A stretch of 64,000 nt of DNA from Aquimarina aggregata (GTDB lineage Bacteria > Bacteroidota > Bacteroidia > Flavobacteriales > Flavobacteriaceae), in contig NZ_LQRT01000024.1 in the NCBI RefSeq assembly GCF_001632745.1, positions 1 to 64,000 of the forward strand, in the 5' to 3' direction. Both the position numbers and the translations under genes were made by a program. Numbering within the stretch: position 1 is the first letter of the stretch; each line of letters opens with the position of its first letter. Below, piece after piece: positions 9,899 to 19,800 of the stretch. The notes beneath the pieces were generated by a model that saw only the letters and a list, made by a program, of their open reading frames with translations, searched no databases and was not told the DNA's origin.

Positions 9899-11536
9899 TT
9901 ATGATTTAGAAAGTCTTAATTTCATACCTGGTTTAATACCACTGCCACTAATATCGTTCCAGCTTTTTAGGTTTTCTACAGAAATATTTTTAAACTTCTT
10001 AGAAATACTCCATAACGTATCTCCTGATTTAACAGTGTACAATTCTGAAGTACTGGTAACTGTTTTCGCTTTAGTAGTTTTTGAAGAAGAAGATGTTTTT
10101 TGAGCGGTATTTACTACAGGACGTCTTGGATATACAGTAAGACGTTGACCCACTCTTAGGTTATTACTGCGTAGTCTATTCCATTTTTTTAGTTGGCTTA
10201 CCCTAACGCCATATCTTCGAGCGATTTTTCCCAAATAATCTCCACTTCGTACTCTATATCTAATCCTGTCATTAGCTTCAAAATATTTAGGAAGCGGTTT
10301 CTCTCGTTTATCAAATTCGGCTTTAGCCAATGTATACACTTGATCCTCATTAGCTACAAAAGGGCCTATTTTATCTAACGGCAAACGCAATACATAATTC
10401 TCATCTTTTATGTACGGTATAATATCAAGTTTATATGAAGGGTTTAAGAATTGAAGTTCCTCCATGTCTATATTCATATATTCTGAAACCTGATCTAATG
10501 AAATCATCTGTTTCACTTTAATAGTATCGGTTTCAAAATATGCAAACTCTGGTTTTCTGGGTTTAAAACCATGTTTGTCTGCATACTCAAAGATATACAT
10601 AGTGGCTAGAAAGGCAGGCAAATATCCAGCAGTCTCTCTTGGAAGGTTATGTCTTATATTCCAATAATTAGTGTAACCACCACTACGTCTAATTGCCTTA
10701 GTTACATTACCTGGTCCAGAATTATATGATGCTAAAGCAAGATCCCAATCTCCAAATATTTTGTACAGTTTGGCAAGGTAAGCACAAGCCGCTTGGGTGG
10801 CCATAATTGGATCCATACGTTCATCTACATATGAACTTACTTCTAAGCCATACATTTTTCCTGTACCAAACATAAACTGCCACAATCCTGTAGCGCCAAC
10901 TCTAGACTTTGCTCTAGGTTTTAAAGCTGATTCTACAATAGCAAGGTATTTAATCTCTAAAGGTATATTTTGATTATCTAATTCTTGTTCAAAAAGAGGG
11001 AAATAAAATTCACTAAGTGCCATCAACCTGTTCAAGTGTTCGTGCCTGTTTTTTAAGTAATTTTTGATAACACTCTCTAAAGAAGGGTTGTATTCTACAT
11101 TAAATGGTGTTCGAGCATTTAACTCTGCTAATCTTGCTTTTAAAGTATCTGTAGGTAAATCAACATATTCTACAGGTTCATATGCTAGTTCTGTAACAGA
11201 TTTATAAATGGTATCAAAAAGACTAGAGTTGTATAGTTCTTGTTTCCATAAAGAATCTAACTCAGACATTTTTGGATAGTCTTTTGCTGCATAGGTTAGG
11301 CTATCTTTTATACTTGTTTTAGTTAGCGTAGTCATTTGCAATTCATTACTTGTAGTAATAATCTGCGTAGTTGTATCTACTACCTGAACTGTATCTCTTT
11401 GAACAGTTAGAGACTTTTCTAACAAGATTTCTTTGCTTTTATCTGTATCTGCAGTTTTATGTTCTTTTGTTTTTTGCGCAAATGCACAAAATGAAACCAA
11501 TAGAAAAAAAAGAAATGAAGAAGTAGTTTTTCTCAT
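9899..11536 (-). CDS. mltD: Membrane-associated lytic murein transglycosylase D-like, with two LysM domains
   Basis: This 545-aa protein has a signal peptide (MRKTTSSFLFFLLVSFCAFA). A Thr/Ser-rich linker (to ~140) precedes an SLT/MltD-type lysozyme-like domain at ~185-300: IPLEIKYLAIVESALKP with the presumed catalytic Glu202, then GATGLWQFMF and LASYNSGPGNV. Two C-terminal LysM repeats follow (YRVRSGDYLGKIARRYG... and YTVKSGDTLWSISKKFK...), which bind N-acetylglucosamine in peptidoglycan. The enzyme family cleaves the MurNAc-GlcNAc bond non-hydrolytically to form 1,6-anhydroMurNAc. It is the first gene of a three-gene minus-strand run, after the pgk terminator. Confidence in family is high; the exact orthology to E. 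coli MltD is a family-level call. Confidence 0.93.
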   Translation of the reverse strand: MRKTTSSFLFFLLVSFCAFAQKTKEHKTADTDKSKEILLEKSLTVQRDTVQVVDTTTQIITTSNELQMTTLTKTSIKDSLTYAAKDYPKMSELDSLWKQELYNSSLFDTIYKSVTELAYEPVEYVDLPTDTLKARLAELNARTPFNVEYNPSLESVIKNYLKNRHEHLNRLMALSEFYFPLFEQELDNQNIPLEIKYLAIVESALKPRAKSRVGATGLWQFMFGTGKMYGLEVSSYVDERMDPIMATQAACAYLAKLYKIFGDWDLALASYNSGPGNVTKAIRRSGGYTNYWNIRHNLPRETAGYLPAFLATMYIFEYADKHGFKPRKPEFAYFETDTIKVKQMISLDQVSEYMNIDMEELQFLNPSYKLDIIPYIKDENYVLRLPLDKIGPFVANEDQVYTLAKAEFDKREKPLPKYFEANDRIRYRVRSGDYLGKIARRYGVRVSQLKKWNRLRSNNLRVGQRLTVYPRRPVVNTAQKTSSSSKTTKAKTVTSTSELYTVKSGDTLWSISKKFKNISVENLKSWNDISGSGIKPGMKLRLSKS

Positions 11537-11730
11537 ACCTAATATTATTTACTTCAAATTTTAGAGATTTAGGGGTATATGTCTTTCTTTATTAAAAAGA
11601 ATTTAGACAAAACGGGTACTGCTTTCAAAAATAATTAAAAAACAATCACTAATTAACATGTTATCAACAATACCGTCGCGAAAATCGCATTTTTTTTCTA
11701 AAGCACAAAAGATCAGAGCGTTAAAAACAT

Positions 11731-11802
11731 AAAAAAACCAGTCGAGATGACTGGTTTTTTCTTCATTTTTTCCAAAACAAGGTTTTTTCTTACAAAACCT
11801 TG
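11731..11802 (-). terminator. Rho-independent terminator(s) after pgk
   Basis: There are two hairpins in tandem. The first is CCAGTC (11738-11743), loop GAGAT, GACTGG (11749-11754), flanked by A7 and T6, so it can act on either strand. The second is CAAGGTTTT (11778-11786) pairing with AAAACCTTG (11794-11802), with a 7-nt loop. They end the pgk transcript and insulate mltD. Confidence 0.8.
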
Positions 11803-11809
11803 ATGTAAC

Positions 11810-12997
11810 TTATTTTTTTATCGCTGCAATTCCTGGTAATGTTTTTCCTTCTAAACTTTCTAACATAGCCCCTCCACCTGTAGAAACATAACTTACCTTA
11901 TCACCAAAACCAAACTGTTTTACTGCTGCAACAGAATCTCCTCCTCCTACTAAAGAGAACGCTCCATTCTTAGTTGCTTCGGCAATAGAATCACCTAAGG
12001 CAATAGTACCTTTTGCAAAATTTTCCATTTCAAAAACTCCTAATGGTCCATTCCATAGAATAGTTTTTGAAGCCAATATTACTTCATGAAAATTTTTCAT
12101 AGTTTCAGGTCCTGCATCTAGCCCTTGCCAACCCTCTGGGATTTCTTTTACATCAACCACCTTAGTATTCGCATTATTATCAAATGCATCTGCCCCTAAT
12201 ACATCAACTGGTAAATGAATTTGAACTCCTTTTTCTTCCGCTTGTTTAAGAATATTTAAAGCCAATTCTTGTTTGTCATCCTCACAGATAGAATCACCAA
12301 TCTGTCCACCTTGCGCTTTTATAAATGTATAGGTCATACCACCACCAACAATCAAGTGATCTACTTTATCTAAAATATTTTCGATAATTGTAATTTTTGA
12401 AGATACTTTAGATCCTCCTAAAACAGCAGTTATTGGTTTCTCTCCACTACGTAATACTTTATCAATACTCTCTATTTCTTTTGCAAGCAGACTACCAAAA
12501 CATTTGTCTTCTGGGAAAAACTGAGCCACTATTGTTGTAGAAGCATGCGCTCTATGGGCGGTTCCAAAAGCATCGTTAACGTAGATATCTCCTAATTTTG
12601 ATAATTTTTCTGCAAAATCAACATCACCTGCAGTTTCACTAGGATGAAATCTAAGGTTTTCTAACAATAATACCTCACCAGAACCAAGTTTTGCCACTGC
12701 ATCTTCAGCTTCTTGTCCTGCACAATTTGGCACAAACTTTACCTGTACTCCAAGTACTTCTGATACTTTATCTACAATATGTCGAAGAGAAAATTCATCT
12801 TGAACCCCCTTTGGTCTTCCTAAGTGTGACATCAAAACTGCCGAGCCACCATCTTCTAATACTTTAATAATTGTAGGTTTAGCAGCTTGTATTCTAGTCT
12901 CGTCGGTTACCTCAAAACTATCATTTAAGGGTACATTAAAATCTACACGAATTAATGCTTTTTTATTTTCAAAATTAAAATCGTTGATTGTCTTCAT
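11810..12997 (-). CDS. pgk: Phosphoglycerate kinase
   Basis: This 395-aa cytoplasmic glycolytic enzyme transfers phosphate from 1,3-bisphosphoglycerate to ADP, giving ATP and 3-phosphoglycerate. Visible signatures are RVDFNVPL near the N-terminus, [10 protein letters not shown], the hinge/nucleotide part [20 protein letters not shown] and the glycine-rich [10 protein letters not shown] near the end. The length is usual for the family. The frame opens at 13021, but [20 protein letters not shown] at 12997 is the conserved beginning. It is monocistronic as far as can be seen, with the terminator at 11731-11802 and 281 bp of upstream sequence. Confidence 0.97.
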   Translation of the reverse strand: MKTINDFNFENKKALIRVDFNVPLNDSFEVTDETRIQAAKPTIIKVLEDGGSAVLMSHLGRPKGVQDEFSLRHIVDKVSEVLGVQVKFVPNCAGQEAEDAVAKLGSGEVLLLENLRFHPSETAGDVDFAEKLSKLGDIYVNDAFGTAHRAHASTTIVAQFFPEDKCFGSLLAKEIESIDKVLRSGEKPITAVLGGSKVSSKITIIENILDKVDHLIVGGGMTYTFIKAQGGQIGDSICEDDKQELALNILKQAEEKGVQIHLPVDVLGADAFDNNANTKVVDVKEIPEGWQGLDAGPETMKNFHEVILASKTILWNGPLGVFEMENFAKGTIALGDSIAEATKNGAFSLVGGGDSVAAVKQFGFGDKVSYVSTGGGAMLESLEGKTLPGIAAIKK

Positions 12998-13278
12998 CTT
13001 ACAGTATTGATATTGAGTCAACGAAAATAATTCTATTTCGTTAAAAACATTAAAAATCGGCAGAAAAATTCTTTCGAAAACGATAGTAAATTTTCACTTT
13101 TATCGATTCTTTAGAAAAAGTGCTTTTTTGATAAAAAAATGATAGTGTTTTATTAAAAGATACTCTTTTCTAAACTTATAAAAAACACTTTTCAGTCCTA
13201 CTAGTATACAAATATCTTAGTTACAGTACGTGTTTCTTTTGATTCAAAAAGTACCTCAACCTACTTTATATACATAGT

Positions 13279-14814
13279 TTATTTTTGATTCTGTTTTTTT
13301 GCTTTGATCTCATCAAAAAATATATCTCCATTTGGTACATCAAATTCTAATCCTGTTATTTCATTATTTGTATTGGTGATAAAGCCTAGCGTTCCAAAAT
13401 CAAACCATGCGTGTTCATTTTCCCATTGTATTTCAAAAGTATTGTAGTGCCAATGCGCAAGTTTAGCTGTTAAATCCGGAGCTCCTTCAAAGTTTATTTT
13501 TAGTTCATTTTTTGAATTTGTTGATACTGTTATTTTTGCTCCATAAAGATCATCATAATAGCTGCCTTCCATTTCGGTCTTTGCAATGGTAGGAGTGGTA
13601 CCTTTTTTTTGCTTGGTACGAATGGTATTTTTCTTTTTATCGATCCAATCTGTATAATTAGTATAGTTGTTTAGTCCTATTTTATGCCAATCTGTATCCT
13701 TTCTATTTAAAAAGTAATCTAAAATATCATATGTAAGGTAGTCGCCAATACTTTTCATACTATTGGTTAATATTACAATTCCCAATCCTTGTTCTGGTAC
13801 CATTGCGACTCTTGAATACATACCATCATAGCCGCCACTATGTGTAATTACTTTTTGCCCTTCATAATCATAAAGACCAAAACCTAAACCATATGCCGAA
13901 AAATTCATAGGGTATACCGCCCTTCTTTTATAATTTACTTTATAACTATTATTAGGGTGCCACAATTCTTCTTGTTGATCTTGGGAAAAATATGTCTTAT
14001 CATCAATCTTTCCATTAGAAAGATGAAGGTTAATCCATTTTAACATATCATCTACACTAGAAATAATGGCTCCGGCACTGCCCATACTATCCCAATTTGT
14101 CCATGTAATCGGTTTATTTTCATTTTTAATAGGTTTATGAGGTGTAGCGACATTAGAGAATTTGCCAAGCTCTTCTACGCTAGTTATTGTTCGGGTCATT
14201 TGTAAAGGTTCAAAAAAACGTGCTTTTACATAATCACTCCAAGAATTTCCTGTAATGGATTTAATGACTTCTCCCGCACTCATATACATCAAGTTACTAT
14301 AACCGTATCCATTTCTGAAATCATAAGCTTTAGGGACATATTTGATTCTTTTTAAAAGGTCTGCAGCAGATCTATTATTCTTGTACCATATCACATCTCC
14401 ACTAAAATTAGCAAAACCTACTTTATGGCTTAATATATCTCGAATTGTAACCTGTTCTGAAGTATAACTATCGTATAGTTCATAATCAGGGATATATTTT
14501 CGTACCTTATCATTCCATGATAGTTTTCCTTCTTCGACTAATGTTGCTAATGCTGTTGTCGTAAATGCCTTTGTGTTTGAAGCAATGGCATACATTGTCT
14601 TACTATTTGGTTTTTCTTTTCCTTTTGCCTTTAAAACACCATATCCTTTTGCCAAGACTACTTTTCCGTCTTTAATAATTCCTATTGACATACCGGGTAT
14701 ATTCCATAATTGCAATGCCTCTTCGAAGCTTTTATCTAACTGCTCGATTGATTTTTGTGCAATAGATGATGCCTGAAAAAAGAACAAAAAAACTAAGACT
14801 GTAAGTGTTCTCAT
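13279..14814 (-). CDS. Serine hydrolase, class C beta-lactamase / penicillin-binding-protein fold
   Basis: This 511-aa exported protein has a signal peptide (MRTLTVLVFLFFFQASSIAQ), the reason for choosing the ATG at 14814 over the open-frame start at 14865. The beta-lactamase-fold catalytic set is present: S79-N-T-K82 (nucleophile and base), Y172-S-N174, and HSGG near residue 325 in the position of KTG. The last ~100 residues (after ~400) form a separate beta-rich part like those of esterase/peptidase relatives with DUF3471-type C-termini. The family includes D-aminopeptidases, esterases and PBP4-like enzymes, so the substrate cannot be told. It stands alone, divergent from holB across a 279-bp spacer that contains a TTATCACTC motif also found near the array genes. 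Confidence 0.88.
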   Translation of the reverse strand: MRTLTVLVFLFFFQASSIAQKSIEQLDKSFEEALQLWNIPGMSIGIIKDGKVVLAKGYGVLKAKGKEKPNSKTMYAIASNTKAFTTTALATLVEEGKLSWNDKVRKYIPDYELYDSYTSEQVTIRDILSHKVGFANFSGDVIWYKNNRSAADLLKRIKYVPKAYDFRNGYGYSNLMYMSAGEVIKSITGNSWSDYVKARFFEPLQMTRTITSVEELGKFSNVATPHKPIKNENKPITWTNWDSMGSAGAIISSVDDMLKWINLHLSNGKIDDKTYFSQDQQEELWHPNNSYKVNYKRRAVYPMNFSAYGLGFGLYDYEGQKVITHSGGYDGMYSRVAMVPEQGLGIVILTNSMKSIGDYLTYDILDYFLNRKDTDWHKIGLNNYTNYTDWIDKKKNTIRTKQKKGTTPTIAKTEMEGSYYDDLYGAKITVSTNSKNELKINFEGAPDLTAKLAHWHYNTFEIQWENEHAWFDFGTLGFITNTNNEITGLEFDVPNGDIFFDEIKAKKQNQK

Positions 14815-15058
14815 TGTTTTATTTATTTTGATAGTTTTAGGTAAGTTATTCATATTTATTATCACTCAAATTATTATTTGCCTCTTAAGAACTATCCCAA
14901 ATATCTTCTTAAAATTTCTAATAACACAGTTTTACACTAAGACATTTTTACAATATCATTTATTCATTGTGATCATTAAGACTCTTAAAATAGCCAAATG
15001 AGTTTAAAAATTAGTAAATACCCTTGGTTTTTAAATATGATCATAGCACAAGGTTTTC

Positions 15059-15090
15059 TTGTTTAACTATGAATGAGTTCATTATATTTG
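15059..15090 (+). promoter_or_regulatory. Candidate promoter at the holB start
   Basis: TTG (15059-15061), 21 bp, then TATATTTG (15083-15090), a perfect TAnnTTTG Bacteroidetes -7 box. It ends only 3 bp before the chosen ATG at 15094, so a transcript from here would be leaderless or nearly so. Confidence 0.4.
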
Positions 15091-15093
15091 TCC

Positions 15094-16245
15094 ATGCTTT
15101 TCTCAGAAATTTTAGGCCTAAAACATATTAAGAGCTATTTGGCAACAAGTGCAGATCGTAAGAGAATTCCTCATGCGCAACTTTTTGTAGGTCCAAACGG
15201 AAGTGGGACTTTACCAATGGCAATTGCGTATGCGCAATATATATTATGTCAAAATGAAAATGGAGAAAACACTAATGGTAATCAATCCTGTAATATTAAG
15301 TTTGATCATCTTGCACATCCTGATCTTCATTTTGCTTATCCCGTTGCCGTAAATGATAAAGTAAAAAAACACCCTACCTCTAATCATTTTGCAGAAGAAT
15401 GGAGAAGCTTTGTAAAAGAAAACCCTTACGGAAGTATTTTTGACTGGTATCTTTCTTTAGGGATCGAAAAAAAACAAGGACAGATTGGTGTTGATGAGGC
15501 GCTAGAGATTGTAAAAAAACTTTCTCTAAAAAGTTATGAAGGTGGGTATAAAGTCATGCTTATTTGGATGGCGAATAAAATGAACATCGCCGCATCAAAT
15601 AAACTTCTTAAACTTATTGAAGAACCTCCTGAAAAAACTGTATTTATTCTTATAGCAGAAGATGAAGAACAGCTTATACAAACCATTAGATCCCGATGTC
15701 AGGTTTTACATTTTCCACCTCTAGGAGAACAAGTTATAAAAGATGTATTACTAGAGAAAGAGAATTTATCTGATAGCGAAGCCTCAAAAATAGCACATCA
15801 AGCTAATGGTGATTACAGTAAGGCTTTGCATTTGCTACATCATGATGGAGGTGATGATCAATTTGAAGAATGGTTTATACAATGGGTACGTACTGCCTTT
15901 AGAGCAAAAGGAAATAAATCTGCTATAAATGATTTGATTAGTTGGAGTGAATCTATAGCGGGAACCGGAAGAGAAACACAAAAAAAATTCTTAAACTACT
16001 GTTTAGACTTTTTTAGACAAGCACTATTATTAAATTATGGCGCTAAAGATCTAGTTTTTCTAGAGCCTACTACAAGTGGTTTTAAACTCGAGAATTTTGC
16101 TCCTTTTATTCATGGAGCAAATATCATGGATATTTGTACAGAGTTACAAGATGCTGCGTATCATATAGAACGAAATGGTAATGCCAAAATCGTACTTACA
16201 GACCTTTCTATAAAACTTACACGTCTATTACATAAGAAAAGTTAA
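15094..16245 (+). CDS. holB: DNA polymerase III subunit delta' (clamp loader)
   Basis: This 383-aa AAA+ clamp-loader protein begins MLFSEILGLKHIKSYLATSA, typical of delta'; the open frame starts seven codons earlier at 15073. The Walker A region reads GPNGSGTLP, without the Lys-Thr/Ser of an active P-loop, consistent with delta' being a non-ATPase partner of DnaX. Other blocks are GGYKVMLIWMANKMNIAASNKLLKLIEEPP and the sensor-like IRSRCQVLHF. The SRC arginine-finger region (~residue 200) is intact. It loads the beta clamp with DnaX and delta. A downstream DoxX-like gene follows after 87 bp with its own promoter box. Confidence 0.92.
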   Translation: MLFSEILGLKHIKSYLATSADRKRIPHAQLFVGPNGSGTLPMAIAYAQYILCQNENGENTNGNQSCNIKFDHLAHPDLHFAYPVAVNDKVKKHPTSNHFAEEWRSFVKENPYGSIFDWYLSLGIEKKQGQIGVDEALEIVKKLSLKSYEGGYKVMLIWMANKMNIAASNKLLKLIEEPPEKTVFILIAEDEEQLIQTIRSRCQVLHFPPLGEQVIKDVLLEKENLSDSEASKIAHQANGDYSKALHLLHHDGGDDQFEEWFIQWVRTAFRAKGNKSAINDLISWSESIAGTGRETQKKFLNYCLDFFRQALLLNYGAKDLVFLEPTTSGFKLENFAPFIHGANIMDICTELQDAAYHIERNGNAKIVLTDLSIKLTRLLHKKS

Positions 16246-16304
16246 TCGTTGTTGTAATACCCTATAGCTTTTCTTAAATGACATCTGGTTTTCAAATCTT
16301 ATTC

Positions 16305-16312
16305 TATATTTG
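16305..16312 (+). promoter_or_regulatory. Candidate -7 promoter box for the DoxX-like gene
   Basis: TATATTTG is a perfect TAnnTTTG match 20 bp before the ATG at 16333. No clear TTTG -33 box is visible at the right distance. Confidence 0.4.
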
Positions 16313-16332
16313 ATATACTAAACATACTCATC

Positions 16333-16731
16333 ATGGATAATTTTATGACGCATATTGTATCAATTACAATTCAATTATTTTTACTTATTACTTTTTTACA
16401 ATCAGGAATTGATAAAATAGTGGATTGGAAAGGAAACGTTGGTTGGCTAAAAGAACATTTTGCAGCCAGTTTTATGGGCAAAATGGTGCCTTTACTATTA
16501 GTGATTATTTTGATTCTTGAAGTTTTTACTGCACTATGTTGTATAACTGCAATATATGCTCTCCTATGTTGCGGATATGGCTTTTATGCCATCTTAAGTG
16601 CATTTTCAGCGTCTGTAACGCTATTACTACTTCTTTTTGGACAACGAGTAGCAAAAGATTATCAAGGTGCTTTAACAATCACGTGTTACTTTATCGTAGC
16701 TATCTTTGGATTGTATATGGCAACAAAATAA
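16333..16731 (+). CDS. DoxX-like integral membrane protein
   Basis: This 132-aa protein has four predicted membrane segments (about residues 7-24, 50-70, 73-97 and 112-129). The first-loop signature LQSGIDKIVDWKGNVGWLKEHFA fits the DoxX/DoxD-like family of small inner-membrane proteins. Members are often linked to redox or thiosulfate metabolism, but no function can be assigned here. The gene lies 87 bp after holB, with a possible promoter box of its own, and is followed by a large hairpin terminator shared with the convergent giant surface protein gene. An internal start at M5 is also possible. Confidence 0.8.
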   Translation: MDNFMTHIVSITIQLFLLITFLQSGIDKIVDWKGNVGWLKEHFAASFMGKMVPLLLVIILILEVFTALCCITAIYALLCCGYGFYAILSAFSASVTLLLLLFGQRVAKDYQGALTITCYFIVAIFGLYMATK

Positions 16732-16734
16732 AAC

Positions 16735-16874
16735 AAAAAAAGCTGCCTAAAAAGTGTTGATAGTTGTAATCCGTCACATTGAGTGAAGTCGAAATGTATT
16801 AAAAATCAAGATATACTATTTCTCGACTTCGCTCGAAATGACAGAAAAATCACCTTTTTAGGCAGCTCTTTTTT
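16735..16874. terminator. Long bidirectional hairpin terminator containing an inverted REP-like repeat
   Basis: The outer arms AGCTGCCTAAAAAG (16741-16754) and CTTTTTAGGCAGCT (16854-16867) are exact complements flanked by A6 and T6. The ~100-nt loop holds a second inverted pair: CATTGAGTGAAGTCGAAATG (from 16777) and ATTTCTCGACTTCGCTCGAA (16818 on). The structure separates two convergent genes. Confidence 0.75.
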
Positions 16875-16889
16875 ATTTAACAATTCATG

Positions 16890-19800
16890 TTATTTTTTTA
16901 CTAATCGAGTAAAGACCTCATCATTAGTATTGGTTACTACTTTAACAAAATAAATTCCGTTGGTTAACGAAGCAACGTCATAAGTGCTCTCTGATGTTTG
17001 TAAGACTAATTTACCCATCACATCAAAAACCTCTATACTTTTAACCTGCTTATTAATTTGTACCAAGCTAGTAGCTGGATTAGGATACATCACAAAATCT
17101 GGTTGGGTATCTGGTACTAGTCTTTCTGCCTTAAAATAATAGGTTTGTATTCGGTCTGTAGATTTATTTGCAAACTCGATTACTACCCTATATTCTCCTG
17201 CATCTGCAATGTCGCAATCATTAGTGGTACATAAATTAAACCAGCCAGAAGTGCAACTAGAGTCTGTTGTAGGACAATTATCTTGTAATTCTATATCACA
17301 ATTAATATCATTAAATTTTTGCCAAACTACAGAAACCACATCCAGAAAAGGAATATCTAAGGTTTCACCATTAGCGTTTTCTATTGCAATTGTAGGGTAA
17401 ATTTGTCCTGTTATCGTACAAAAGAAAATCTCATCTGCATACTCAATAATCGGGTTTTGAGCAGTAGACTCCATGGTAACTGTCTGTCCAATAATACATC
17501 CATTGCTATCCAAAACTTCAACAAGATATTCTCCTGATGAACCTACAGTAAAAGTATTTGAAAGTTGCTCATTAACTACAGTACCGGTCTGTATGTCTTT
17601 TAATTGATATATATATGGTGGGTTACCTCCTGTAGCGATGACTTCAATAACTCCATCTGCATCATTAGTAATCGGAGTAACTGTCACGTTCAAGAAAATT
17701 GCCGAAGCTTCTAAAATATCAACAGAAAGTGTTGTTATACAACTTTTTGCATCTCGAATATAGATTGTTGTTATTCCTGAAGGAAGATTGTCATAATTTA
17801 ATTGACCTTCAACAAAATCAACATCATTATTTGTTATATTGGTTTGATATGGCGGAGTTCCTCCCGAAATTTCAAATACCACTGAACCATTACTATCTCC
17901 AAAACAAATCTCTGGTGTACTATTCACAACTGAAGCAAGTATAGGCGTATTTTCTAAAATTTCTATAGTTGAAAGTTGCTCACACCCATTAGTGTCTTGT
18001 GCTAAAACATCATAAGTTCCTGGTCCTAAGTCTTTGAATGCATGTTGATTAAAAATACCATCAGAATCATCACTAAAGAATGTATTAGGAATCGAACTAA
18101 TTGCAAAAGAATAAGGAGGAGTACCTCCTGTTGCTAATATCGTAACGGTCCCATTATTCTCTCCATTACAAGAAACACTACTTAGCGTTACTTCACTTAA
18201 AAACTCTGGTGGGTTTGTAATTGTAAACGGTACCGACACATGTTCTGAGCCATCTCCGTTTACAGTATAAAGGTATGTCCCCGCAAATAGACCAGAAAAA
18301 GTACTACTTGTTTGGGGTCCAGAATTTATGGTTTCTCCTAGAATACTTGTTCCTGTAAGAACATACTCATATATACCCGTTCCTCCTGTTACATTTGCTT
18401 TTATTGATGCATTACTTTCTCCGAAACAAGATATAAAAGCACTGTCTAAATTTAATACTACCGATATAGGCAATATTAATGGGTCTATCGTTGCCGATAC
18501 TGTTTTGATACAGCCATTACTATCTTTTATAAATATGGTAAAGGTTCCTGAAGGAAGATTTTCGAAAGTATTTGATGTTTCAAAAATATTTCCCCCATCT
18601 AAAGAATATTGATAAGGAGGAGTACCTCCGTCTGTATTTACAATAATTTTTCCGTCATTTATTGTTGTTAGTGGTACGATCTCTGTCGACGCATTTAGGG
18701 CAGAAGGTTCTGTGATTTCAAAAATTGAAATATCCTCACAATTTGTAGTAATGTCAAAAACTCTTATAGTATACGTACCAGTTCCAAGATCTGAAACAAC
18801 AATTGTGTCTACCGTAGACAATGGATTACTAACCATAAATCCAGTTACAGAATCAAAAATTTCATAACCAAAATTAGACGAATTTACTGTAAACGCTACA
18901 CTACCATCAAGACTACCATTACATGTTATATCTTGAGGATTAAGACTCGTAATTTCAATTTGATTTATTAGATCTGCACTGTAGTTCTTTGCAATACCAC
19001 ATTCGTTATCACTTCTTTTTGCTTCTATAGTATAGATAATACCTCTGCTAAAGGTAATTGGCTGCATGCCCGTTGTAGCTGTAATACTAAATGTTGCCGG
19101 TCCAGAAAAAGGAGCTGGTTGTATTGTAAAATCATATTGCACCCCATTTGCTATATCTGTAGAAGATAATGCTGGAAATGCTGTTACATCGGTAAGTACT
19201 GTTTGGTTTTCACAACTAGATGCTCCTTCTGTTAATATGATATCATCTATTTCTTCTAATTGATTAATGCTGATTGGCGCACTTGTCGGGCAAGCAGGTG
19301 CATTTGGGTTTCTAACAAAAATAGTATATACACCTGCCTCGCTTATAGGAAACGATGTTATATCAGATACTATAGCAACAAAAGGTCCTGAGGCATTTAA
19401 ACTCCATTCATAATCTCCTGTGCCGCCAGTAAAATTGGATAATGTAACTTGAGCATCTTCATTTCCAGAAATACAACTTAATTCTCTAGTTAGATTAATA
19501 TCAAAAGTTATTGGGCTTGGTATAATAATATCATAACCTTCTTTAACAACAGGGCAGATTGAGTCGGCTGTTGGGTCTGTTGTGTCATTGTGCGACACTC
19601 TTATTTTATAGCCTGGTCCTGAAGGTATATTCGTAAATGTAGTAGTAACATTAGATGTACTTATTGATAGTACTACCTCATCTTCACTAGTTAAAACTTC
19701 ATAAACAAAAGTTCTTCCTGCAACTGCTGATGAAGGTGTAAGGGAAACCTCTATAGTACCCAAATCTGTTGGACAAACGGGATTGGTAGGCACTACCGAA

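Noticed and set aside
13081..13200. Imperfect inverted repeat (AAAAGTGCTTTTTT / AAAAAACACTTTT) as a terminator
   Set aside because: The arms are ~50 bp apart with a mismatch in AT-rich DNA; not convincing as a hairpin terminator.
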